Below are positions 33,314 to 43,416 of a stretch of DNA of 64,000 nucleotides, in pieces. The position numbers were made by a program, and so were the translations under genes. The notes beneath the pieces were generated by a model. The model had not been told where the DNA came from, ran no database searches, and saw nothing but the letters and a program-made list of their open reading frames with translations. Positions within the stretch are counted from its first letter, which is position 1, and every line of letters starts with the position of its first letter. The DNA is from Gymnothorax reevesii (taxonomy: Eukaryota > Chordata > Actinopteri > Anguilliformes > Muraenidae): assembly GCA_029721435.1 (NCBI GenBank), contig CM056576.1, positions 121,075,166 to 121,139,165 of the forward strand, in the 5' to 3' direction.

Positions 33314-34495
33314 TTCTTCTTCTTCTTCTTTTGATTTCCTGGCAGACTAGACGCCCGTCGGCGTATTGCTGCCTCCCACTGATTTGGTTAGATGCTCCTG
33401 GTTTTATTCGGCGACCTTACACCTTACGGTGCAGACCAGAGTCTAAAAGAAAATCCATCACAGCTTTCCCCACTTCCCTTTGATGTTCCTCCGGATTGAG
33501 AATGTTCCTTAAAGATATACACTGTAGCCCAGGACTAAGAACTGCAGAGAACAAAATATTCCTCTCTGTTGCATATTTGGAGCACTCCATAAATACATGT
33601 GGCACAGTTTCCCTTTCCCCATGTCCATTGTCATGTTTACCGACACGGGCCAGTCCCCACGCGAGACCACAATGTCCAAGTCTCAGTCTTGCCATGATCA
33701 CCTGCCCCCTTCTGTTTTTCCCCTGTGCGGTGTTCTCACCCCTGATACTGCTTTGAATAGTGTGGAAAAACCTTCCTCTCTTTTCCCTATCCCACTCACT
33801 CTGCCATCTCCTACTAATCTCTTCTTTAACCAAACTTCGGTACTCTGATACCCCTTAGGCTATGCGTACATCCACATCCTCCCCAGGGCCTCTTTGGCTG
33901 CCCGATCAACAGCCTTGTTGCCCTCCACCCCCACATGCGCTGGGACCCACATGAACCCCACTCCTATTCCAGACAGCGTTATTTTATATAGAGTCGTTAG
34001 GAGCTCACAAATTAGGTCCGGACTAATCCGTGACCTCCCCCCCTGCAGGATCCCCAGAGCAGCTGCCGAGTCAGAGCATATGACCACCTGCTGTGTCCTC
34101 CCTTCTTCCACCCAATTTAGTGCCCATAGTAAGGCTACTATTTCTGCGGTAAAAACAGACTCCATCTGACAATCGCCTGCTCTGTGTGATCCGCAGGCTG
34201 GGAATATGTATTGCAAAACCCACCCTTTTACTGTTGGGGTCCATGGAACCATCTTTAAACACTTGTAAGTGGTTTGCCCAGTTCTCCTGCATCCTTTCTC
34301 TCACTAAATTCTCTGGGTCTCCTCTACCCTCCTGCGTCATCCTTTCAGCTACTGCACAGTCTACCTCTACATTTGGTAGTAGCCATGGGGGAACAGAAGG
34401 CCAGACCACTGCAGAACCCAGCCGAACCCTACTCAATCGCTGCTCCTCCTCCTCCACCCCCACCCTGTCAACAAAACTTCTGCTTTCCCCACCTC
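33314..34495 (-). mobile_element. 5'-truncated RNase H-carrying LINE (I-like clade)
   Basis: A minus-strand segment of 1182 bp flanked by a 13-bp direct repeat. On the minus strand it runs from inside the polyprotein, through an RNase H domain and a C-terminal region, to a short (gaa)n tail at 33314-33326. A 5' truncation, simple-sequence tail and target duplication are the marks of target-primed reverse transcription. RNase H after the reverse transcriptase is a property of I-like LINEs. The reverse transcriptase itself is missing. Confidence 0.88.
33417..34463 (-). pseudogene. LINE ORF2 C-terminus with RNase H domain, frameshifted
   Basis: All five RNase H signature residues are visible on the minus strand: Asp in VFKDGSMDPNSKR, Glu in FTAEIVALLWALN, Asp in VVICSDSAAALGIL, and His and Asp in WVPAHVGVEGNKAVDRA. 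A downstream segment reads RLRLGHCGLAWGLA and VPHVFMECSKY, the usual cysteine/histidine tail of this ORF. At least two frame breaks exist: one at about 34180-34200, between the first Asp and the Glu motif, and one at about 33833-33862, after a TAG at 33860-33862. It is therefore a dead copy. RNase H would degrade the RNA strand of RNA-DNA hybrids during retrotransposition. Confidence 0.88.
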
Positions 34496-34508
34496 CCTAA
34501 TGCACACC
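34496..34508. repeat. 13-bp target-site duplication, right copy
   Basis: Exact copy of 33301-33313. Confidence 0.85.
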
Positions 34509-34699
34509 GCCTCTTACTGGTGGATTTAGGTAAGAACGGGCCTTTATTATCAAATTTCGTTTATCGCGGCTCATATTTTTTTGCTGTTTTAAAACATTAG
34601 AATTATGGATAGCCTGCAGTCGAGGCGTCTTGATGCCATTAACCATATGCTATGGATTAAATTAGGAGTCCTGATACACTCGATAGGATTTGCAAACTG

Positions 34700-35480
34700 C
34701 GTGTGACATTGTAACTGTAATGTACCGATCAGGAACCAGTCGCGAGAACAAAAAAAAATGCAGTAGAGCTTGTTTTATTAATAAAGGGGGAGGACCCCCA
34801 CAGGGCAGAAGGCAAAAGTACAGAGTCCACAATCCAAAAGTCAAAATCCAGTTGGGCAAAAATAGAATCAAAAACCAGGGCAGCAATCACAGTAATCGTA
34901 GTCGGGCAGGAATGGGTCTGGTACATAGGAATAGTTCTATCAGAGAAGCAAGCCAGAATCCACAGGACGTAATCCGAATCGTTACCAGGGCAGCAAACAG
35001 AGATCTCGTAGGCAGAAAAATGGTCAAAACACACAGATGCAACAATAATCCAAAATCACAAAGGTAAAAATCGATGGTCGGGCAATCCAGTCAGAAAGAT
35101 AAATCACTAAGAATCAAGGCGAGAACAAACGTGGCATAGGAGGAACAATCTGACACTGGAAGTGCTAGAAAAGACATCGTAAATAAACATCCGGGGTGAA
35201 CACATGACCAGGGAGAAACAGGTGCGATCAATGATACAATAATTAGGAGTGACAAATGAGGAATAATCTAATTACATGAATCTGGCCAAAGCCAAAACGC
35301 AGACAGGGATCACAAGACAAACCTATGTACAAAACAGCTCCGGTTAAGGAGTACTAAAGTGTATAGTTTAAAGAAAAGGAAAGCATAAAGTATAGGTGGA
35401 GATCCACAGAAAACTGCGGCAGAGATAATTAGGGATAGGCAAGGAGGCGGAGACTAGAATTGGGCGACTGCTGAGAGATC
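34700..35480. repeat. Probable interspersed repeat, unclassified
   Basis: Purine-rich text with repeated short phrases (aatccaaaa, accagggcagcaa twice, gtcgggcaggaa and gtcgggcaatc) is typical of the non-coding ends of fish retroelements, but I cannot name the family or place boundaries. No protein motif is present. Confidence 0.35.
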
Positions 35481-35524
35481 GTTAGTCAATTAGTATGTGC
35501 AGCTTTACAATCGGTAGTTTTGAA

Positions 35525-36110
35525 GGACTCGCGAGGTCTTGCACGTTTTCCAACCAGGCTGCCAACTAAGGTCTGAATTAAATTCTGTTGAACAAGCGGT
35601 CAGATGTTTCCCCTTGTCTTTGCAAGACCTAAATGTAGTTTAATCTTTCAAGAGGCATGAACTTGCGGGCTCACACTCGACTTCGCAATCTAGAGCATGC
35701 CCCTGGTCTGGCCTACTGGGACTTTACTCAGACAGCACCTAACATTGCTGCAATGTCAGCATCATGGAGGAAGATCGGCTTTTATTCACGTTCCATTTTC
35801 AAAAGTAAGAGGAGTGTACGGTGGACATCGGTAGCACAACCTGGGGCATGTTCAAGATTGCAGGGTCTCACGCCTTGCCAAGAACTCCAGACTCCAGGGA
35901 AGACTCCAAAGTTTTGAACAACTTGTGAGTTCTTGCATGTTTTCCAACATGGCTGCCAACTAAGGTCTGCGTCAAATTTTATTGAACAAGCTGTGACGAT
36001 ACTGGATGCCATCTTGAAAAGCAAGGCGAGACTGTTCGCAGATGTTATCGCTTTTCTTCACAAGACCAAACCGTTTAATTGTTGAAGAGACAAGGACTCA
36101 GGGGCTCACG
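35525..36110 (+). repeat. Direct repeat pair, about 400 bp apart
   Basis: The text gttttccaaccaggctgcca, actaaggtctg, ttgaacaagc at about 35547-35602 recurs at about 35939-35993 (gttttccaacatggctgcca). Both are followed by tttgcaagacc/ttcacaagacc, tttaat and gggctcacact/gggctcacgct phrases. The second copy carries extra sequence (about 35995-36045). Confidence 0.75.
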
Positions 36111-36980
36111 CTGCAATCCTAACCCTCCTCCAGTGTTTGTGGCTACCTTCCTTATTTCAGTGTTCACGGTCTAATGTGAGCGGTTTGTTTTAACTGCTCT
36201 TATACTGACACAAAAGCCATAAATCATCACTAAATTTGATTAAAAATCCTTTTCAGCAATGAAACAATGTCGTCAACTAATGCTTAACATGAGTAATTGC
36301 AGTGATTACACAAATAACAGGCACTAAACACGTATTTCTAAAAGAACATTTATTGTAAAAAATGCACAAACAAGTCAAATTCTAAACGGAGACTATATGA
36401 ACACATTCCCAACCTGAACAGTCCTCTGTGTGTGTCTGTGTGCGTGTGTGTGAGTGTGTGTGCGAGTGAGTGAGACAGTGTGTTCACACACGAGTGTACA
36501 ATCACCTTGGGGTGTGCCTTGCAAACATAGGCATGGCCCTTGGAGGTTTATCAATTTCACGTACGTTTCGCGGGATTTCAACGCCAGTGGGCTAATATGG
36601 AAAGCAATTATGACTCAGGACTTCTCATGCTTTTCTTTACTTAATTCATTTAAACAATTTAAAGGATCATGATACACATGCATTGCTTCCAAAACGCAGG
36701 TGAAACCAGTGGTTGAAGTGGGAAAAAAGAAGTGCAGGAACCCTGATTTTCTGAGAACCATCCCGTTCATTAAAAAAGGTTTAGGGTTAGTTGAAAAGTT
36801 GAAAACACATTATTTTTTAAATTGGAAACTCTTTTCATTTTGTGCTAAAGTACTTGTTTGAACAGATGTGTTTTCACAATAATTCTGATATTAGGCCTAT
36901 TTTTGAATGAACCTTTAGTATGTGGGCAGCTGGAGTAAGAACCACAACCGTATTGTCAAGATGTTTAAGTTTTTGCAATC
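36111..36980. other. Intergenic with a (TG)n microsatellite
   Basis: (TG/GT)-rich run at about 36426-36474. Otherwise nothing recognised. Confidence 0.55.
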
Positions 36981-37137
36981 TCCGTGTCTGACAGTCTATT
37001 ATTGTTTTTAATTTCTTCAAATCTGCTGACTCTTTAAGATATTAAACGTGAATGTTTTGATAAGAGGGCTCAGTTCTTCAAGATGAGTACCGATAATTTA
37101 AATCAATGTTTCTGTTTAAGCTCCGCTCAATAAAGTG
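36981..37137 (-). repeat. Dispersed repeat, inverted copy of 17553-17712
   Basis: Reverse complement shows the same cactttattgagcggagctt, ttgaagaactgagcc, cattcacgtttaat and attaaaaacaataat landmarks in the same order. Confidence 0.8.
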
Positions 37138-38255
37138 AGTCAACGCTGGCGCGAGACAATGTACAATGCCTCAGTGTCTGACAGCCAAAAAAAAGAAGAC
37201 GATTAGAACAGATTGATAACGAAATAAAGAATTAAAAGAAACATTTTAACAACAGAACATCCAATGAACACAGCGATTTATTTATTGGCGGGTCATCTTT
37301 GTTGGATATCCCGTTCGTTGGTTTTTATTCTTTATTTCGTAATAAATCTGTTCTCATATCAATACTTTTACTTTTTGCTGGCTGGTGGACATGGAGTATT
37401 TTGCATTTCCTGGCGGACAGTCTTGATCGTGCAGGCGATAATTTCTTCACACTGTCAATGGTCATGGAATTGATTTGCTCTCTGATTGCAAGCACTATTT
37501 TATCTCTGCTGTGGAAATAAAGCGTGAATCTGTTCAGTTCATCTGACTAATTTTCAAAAGGAAGACCGAATAAAGACTGCCATCTATCTTCAACGAAAAC
37601 AGACGAATAGGCTAAAAAGACCAAGAAAAGTCGATAGCTATCAATTTGCATTTTGTGAAGGTCGAACACAAACATGGCCAAGTTTACACATCTAGCCTAA
37701 TAATTCCTGGAATAGGCCTACTCGGAAAAAATAGAACTTTTCTGACTTTCGGACACGGAGCTATATTAAAACCCTGTCCGACGATCGCGTCTTTGCATTG
37801 ACTTTGTCTGTAATCAGTCGTGCGGAAAATTTGTTTCGCGTCCAGTGTGCAAGCGGCTTTAATGAGCATAGAATGCAAGCATGCGATATATATATATATA
37901 TCAGAGCACTTTATTCATGTCATTGTTTGGATTGTCTGGCTAGAAGTCACCAGTCAAACAACATAGGATAGTTTGCAAAGCCTGCTCAAACTCTTAATGG
38001 CAACACAGAACTGCATAATAATAATCGTACCACCAGCCAACGACGACTGAGAAGTGTTTTGTGCTTTTGAGTTTAAAGGACGAAACACTGTTCCAGCGTG
38101 TTGGCTGGTTAGATTGTGATGTTAGTTTAAAATCCTTTATTGAGAGCTCGTTGAGCAGCTTTTGCGAACCAGTTGGCAAGTCATTGAATTATTTTTCATG
38201 CTGGTGGCTAGCTAGCTAATGTTAGCACAAACAACAACACTGGACCCGTCTTGGT
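37138..38255. other. Intergenic with short repeat echoes
   Basis: About 37745-37860 shares ttcggacacggag and tctttgcattgacttt words with repeats at 17697-17745 and 2661-2690. A (TA)n run lies at about 37888-37903. No gene. Confidence 0.5.
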
Positions 38256-38257
38256 CG

Positions 38258-38420
38258 CACTTAATAGAATAGAATAGAATAGAATAGAACGCCTTGATTG
38301 TCATTTCACAGAGTGACAAGAGATTCAAAGCTGTCCCAAAGAGTGCACATACACATAGGAACACATAGGAATTCCCTGAGTGGATATAAAATTATGATCG
38401 ACTTACTGCAGATGAATCCT
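38258..38420 (-). repeat. 3' end of a CR1/L2-type LINE, minus orientation
   Basis: The plus strand starts with five copies of the pentamer aatag/agaat, followed by aacgccttgattgtcattt. On the minus strand this is the LINE 3' end, tgacaatcaaggcgtt followed by an (attct)n tail. No coding part was found beyond it. Confidence 0.65.
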
Positions 38421-39155
38421 CGCGGTCTCGTCTTTTCAACGATGTGTTCCTTGTCTTCATAACCGTAGTAGGTGTTTTACAATCCAGCAGTTAATATTGG
38501 CAGCAACCATTTACCATTTACAGCTGTGGTTTGGACCGTAACGTCCCACTTGCCAACCACAGCAGTGCAGACTTGAATGAGCGCGCCCTCAGTACCTATG
38601 GCAATAACTCAGAAGTGGTAGCTAGGCAACCAATTTGTTGTCAAATGTGGGATTTTCTTTTATTGGTGCGCTCATGTGAATGAACGACAAGCAACCCAGA
38701 CAATGGAATAATCTAGGCTATCGAATGAACCACAATCTTTGATGAAAATATATAATGTGTAATGTAATGTAAAATAAAGAAGTGCCGGAACTGTGTTCCG
38801 GTGCGTTCTGGCCAACTTCAAAGTGCGGGAACGCATATGATAAAAATACAGAAGTACCGGAACTGCGTTCCGCTGCGTTCCGGTCCACTTCAAGCACTGG
38901 GTGAAACTGACAAACCTCTATGCACAAGGACTTCAATTCCACGCGAAAATCTCTTACATGCGCGTTGATTGAATAAATGCTGACTACAGCAGGGGAATGT
39001 AAATATGCCACCAAAACTCACACAGAATGCGTGAGAGTTGACAGGTATACGTTATAAATGAAAACTGGTCGCACTTGATTATGTTGAGAGTTTTCAGAGT
39101 TTCTGCAATGGTAATTTAGATGAGTGATTGAAAACAGGTAATAACCGATCATTAT
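38421..39155. other. Intergenic with a local direct repeat
   Basis: Two adjacent related phrases, gaagtgccggaactgtgttc (about 38779) and gaagtaccggaactgcgttc (about 38850), form a 71-bp tandem pair. No gene. Confidence 0.55.
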
Positions 39156-39157
39156 TT

Positions 39158-39735
39158 TTAAGGGATGGTTTGAGCTTCACCTATCGCCAGTTCACCAGCC
39201 GCCACTGGTGTCAGCATGGGCACCCTGACTGTTCTGCAGCAATGCAGCCCCATACGCAACAAATTGCAATCGCTGTGTGTTCTGACGTCTTTCTATCGGA
39301 ACCAGCATGAACCTTTTCAGCAATTTGAGCCACACTGGCTCTTCTGTTGGATCGGACCACCCAGGCCAGCCTTCACTCCCCACACAAATCAATGAGCCTT
39401 GGCCACACATGATTCTGTCGCCAGTTCACCGTTTTCCTTACTTGGACCACTTTTGGTTGGCATTGATCTCTGCAGACTGGGAACACTCTACAAGAGCTGC
39501 AGTTTCAGAGATGCTCTGTCCCAGTTGTTTCGCTGGCAGAATTTGGCCCCTGCCAAATCAGCCAGATCCTTTCGCTTGTTCATTTTCCCGCTTCCAACAC
39601 GTCTCCTTCGAGAATGAAATAGATTTACTCGCTGCCTAATATATCCTACTCACTGACAGGTGCCATTGTAATGAGATAATCAATGTTATTCACTTCACTT
39701 GCCACTGGTCATAATATTATGGCTGATCAGCATTC
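39158..39735 (-). mobile_element. Tc1-like fragment, N-terminal half of transposase
   Basis: On the minus strand the decayed frames give phrases such as LLRMGLHCCRTVRVPMLTPV at about 39260-39200, matching the conserved stretch between helix-turn-helix and catalytic core of a common fish Tc1-like family. The right end reads cataatattatggctgatca, the usual terminal repeat of that family. The catalytic region and other end are missing. Multiple stops; a dead copy. Confidence 0.7.
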
Positions 39736-42157
39736 CCATATTTCCCTGAAGACAAAAGCTAAATACACTAGCCTACGTAGCTATCTGAAGTTAGCCTATT
39801 TATGCAGTATGTCCATACTTCATATAAAGTTAGACTATCACTGTACAGTTGATTGGTTGCACAACAACCCCCCCCCCGCCTCGGTCCACAACAGTGTACC
39901 ACAATGCAAGTTAAAAATAACGAGGCTTACTTAGCGTGAGCTGGCGAGACAAACCCTAAATGTGCAATCAGATGCCATTTGTTACATTGGCTAACCAGGT
40001 TAAAAGAGAGCCCCAGCTTCATGACAAAGATAACCCTTGCTTTAGGCTCAACAGACTTCACTAACCCACAACTCTCTCTTTTTGGTACATCCCTTAGGTA
40101 AATGCAAATTGAGTGATGTCTTATTTGGTTTTATTCAGTTCATGCCTAAAAGTTTCATTGGCTGTGCACCTGCTCCCTGCAGATCCTCTTATCTCAGCTC
40201 AGGGCATTGAGCAATGACCAACAACAAACACTGTACATGTATAACTGTCTCCATCAGCATGTTTCAGAATGAGTTCACCCGTCATTTAACCAGTCACCAA
40301 TGTATTGTACTTACTGTACACATAGTTGTAAAGGTGACCCATTCTTTGTCCTTTATACTTCTGTTAAAGAAGCAGTCACAGAATACAGTTGCTACAGCCT
40401 TTGTAAGTCACTTCATTCCAAATGTTAGATTTGTTCAAATTTTCTCAGATGAAACTGCAGTGTTAGGCAGACAAAGCGTTTGTTTGTTTTTTTTTTTCCA
40501 GGTTTTTGCCCAAATAAATAGAAAAAAAAGAATGACGCCTCCAGTCTCTTGCCTTTTTTTTCATCCTGTTCTGAGATCAGTTCAAAAGTGGCTCTTTGTC
40601 CATATTGTAGCATGGTACATTAGAAAAAATTAATAGCATTTATTTTACACAAATGTGCATAACTGATCCTTTCATTTTCATGGTGAGAGCTATCAGCACG
40701 GTGCTCTCACTTGGATTGCTGCGTGCCATGCCAGGTGAATAAAACAGGAAGTATTGTTTACCAAAGACGGCTGAAATCTACTTCTTGGAAATACTCTAAG
40801 ACGGGCATCATCATCTGCGGTAAGCTCATATCATTATCAACAATGAAGTCTTATTACAGTCTTGTTGCTAAATTCTTACGCAACATGATTATAGTTTTAT
40901 GATAGTTCACATTTGGTTTGATTAGTCTCATTGCACTGCAGTCTGAATGTAACCTTATATCTAGTCCAGCATACCTATAAAAAATATAATCTTGTATGGA
41001 TTGTTTGTGCAACAAAGACTAAGGTAGAATAGTTTCTGCTGTGATATAGTCGTATGGTGGGTTTAATACCCTTCAAACTGTCATTATACAACAACTATCC
41101 ATTGCTTTGTAGATCATTAAATAATGTGAATATCATAAGCTGCTTTATATACACTAGCTCTCTCTCTCTGAACTGTGTTGTGCTGAGTCTCATATTTGCT
41201 AGTTTGTTGTTAACAACTATTGTTAACCTGAGATATTTGAGAATGACGTTTGCTCAAGGCGTTTCCTTGTTTTATTACGGAAAATGGTATCAGTCAGTAA
41301 GTGAACTTTGGCCTTGGGAAGTCTTGAAGCTATGGAAAGCCTGAGACATATTAATTGCTTGATTTTGGGAAAACTACTCTTCATAGAAATCGCAGACATA
41401 TAACCTAGCAACACTCATTCGTGAGGAGAACTGTGTGTGAAGCTCCGGTATGTTTCAAGTAATCTTTCTACAGCAGGTCTTGGCTATGTGGGTTGTTTCT
41501 GTGTGTTTCTCCCTGAGTGAAAGAATGATCGAAACATTTCATTTGAATTGAATCGGTAAAAATTCTGACATTTTCAATCCTTAATACTGGTATGTTGAAT
41601 ATTTGAGCTGTTTTGGAGAATACTTAAGATATATAACTTCTAAGTTGAAATATCCTCTTCAAATGAAATATAATTCACTTTGTGTTGCAGTCAACTGCAA
41701 CTCATTTTCAGACTAGATAAGATATGTGTATCAAAATGAAAATGTTTATAGATAAACTGCAGTCTCCATGCTGTTTGGGACAAAGAGATTTTTTCGCTTC
41801 TTGTCTTCATTGTGTACTCCACACTTTTAGATTTGCAATCACTCCTTACAAATGTGGATGAAGTGCAGATTTTCAGTTTTCTTGAAAGCTTATTTGAAAC
41901 ACATTTTTGTGTTTCTGAGAATGACAGCACTTATTTTTGTAACATAGAACAATTCATATATGATTGTGTAAAGAATTAGCATAAAGTATACATAAATACT
42001 GCATTCGTGTGCTATGGGAATTATGGTAAATACCAAAAGCCGACGTGAAAAGTTCACATGAACACCCCCCCCCCCATGTGGTATTTTCCACTGGGCAACT
42101 CGTAGAAAATTTTGATACACGAGTTGCCGAGATGAGATAACCTTTGACCTTTTCAAC
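39736..42157. other. Intergenic upstream of the KY-like gene
   Basis: No coding feature. C-runs at 39867-39877 and 42065-42075. A 10-bp inverted repeat (ggcaactcgt at 42094-42103, acgagttgcc at 42119-42128) lies just upstream of the possible alternative first exon. Confidence 0.5.
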
Positions 42158-42188
42158 ATGGCGGAGAGCAGCGCAAGATTTGTGAATG
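42158..42188 (+). CDS. Possible alternative first coding exon of the KY-like gene
   Basis: ATGGCGGAGAGCAGCGCAAG starts a 31-nt reading (M-A-E-S-S-A-R-F-V-N plus one base) that ends at a good donor, g|gtaagc. The phase (1) is right for joining the exon at 43783. This would give a form without the hydrophobic leader. It is an inference from splice grammar and the common MAESS-type start; it may equally belong to another gene or be chance. Confidence 0.3.
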
Positions 42189-43325
42189 GTAAGCATTGTA
42201 CACTATTTAACGTTTTTTGCTACTGTTAGGGGATAGTTTTTGGTATCCATACAATGTTGTATCATTGGCAGTTGTAATATAATGAATTAACACTCAGTGT
42301 CAGTTTAAAAAAATACCGTTATGGTTTGGTTTTATCTACCCAGAACAGATGCTTGCTAGCAGTCTCCCAGAATGAGCGGTTAGGCAATTTCCCAGTACAA
42401 CAACTAAAGCACGTGAACACACGTGAAGCTTCTGACTCCAGCTGGAGTAACTGCAAACTATTTTAGTTTTCTTTTTTTGCCTGTGCGTGTGTGTGTTATT
42501 TTAATAATGCCTTTAAGAATGTTTGGAGGCATTTTAAATGTGTTCCTCTGTGTGCAAAATGTATTCTCTTGATAATTGTCTGTTACCTCATCTGTAAATA
42601 ATCCAGCCCCTGAGGCAGTCGTACATGCCCAAGCCACAACACCCCACCACCTTGTTTCACTGATGAAGGTGGCTGGTGTGGATGTTGAGTAGTTACTTTC
42701 AGCCCCCTCTCTTAGGTCTTGGCATCACGGTGATACAATTTTGATGAATTTTTGTCTGTCGACCTATTCAGAGCTCCGTTTGCTCTTTTAGGTACCTCTT
42801 GGAGAACTATAACCCTGCCTTCCTGTTTCTGCTGTTAACTAGTAGTTTTCTGCTTGTGGTATAGTGACTTTAGCACAGTTTAGGATGCTGTTGTGCAGAA
42901 GTTTGGGGTTTTGCTTCATTATGGTAAGAATTGTTCTCAACTTGAGAAATATTCCATAGCCGTCGTGGCCTTTTGCAAATACAGAGGTCACTAGTGCTCT
43001 GCTTCCCTTTGATGATATTTCAAATACTTTATTGGGCGAAGCTTATAAGGTTTGGCTAATGAATGTGCACTTAAACCACTTTAATTGCTTGATTTAAAAA
43101 TCTAAAATTCTGGAGTGCAATGTCAAATCAAGGGGAAAAAAATTATGTTTCTGTGACAAACATTATGAATAGCTCTGAATATGTCTTTAAGACAGCAGCC
43201 AGGATAAGTAAGAATGAAAAATTTCAAAAGGGATCTCAGTAGCCTTTGACACCTGTGACTTCTCTTTCCTGTCAGCTACAGTTTTAAGTGGTCATCTCAT
43301 TCACATCAGGGTTTCAAGGGGGAAC

Positions 43326-43416
43326 ATGGCTTTCCACAGCCGGCTGAGTCTCGTGCAGAAAATATTTCTGGCTATTTTCTGTTTTCCACTGCTGCCTTTC
43401 TACTTGTGCTATGCAT
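43326..43416 (+). CDS. KY-like exon 1: hydrophobic N-terminus
   Basis: ATG in a strong context (aacATGG) starts MAFHSRLSLVQK followed by a continuous hydrophobic stretch IFLAIFCFPLLPFYLCY, then a donor gtgagt. The hydrophobic core is about 17 residues with basic residues before it, so it is either a signal peptide or a signal anchor. This is unexpected, because KY is known as an intracellular muscle protein. Phase 1 at its 3' end fits the following exon. Confidence 0.75.

Noticed and set aside
33309..33330. (ttc)n run considered as a microsatellite
   Set aside because: Better explained as the 3' tail of the minus-strand LINE, because it directly adjoins the target duplication.
34186..34600. 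Plus-strand frames of 104 and 108 codons
   Set aside because: Antisense shadows of the RNase H LINE reading frame, with low-complexity proline/serine runs.
37264..37520. Two overlapping hydrophobic frames that look like a small membrane protein
   Set aside because: Overlapping frames in T-rich DNA give hydrophobic residues by composition alone; no start, splice or 3' signal supports a gene.
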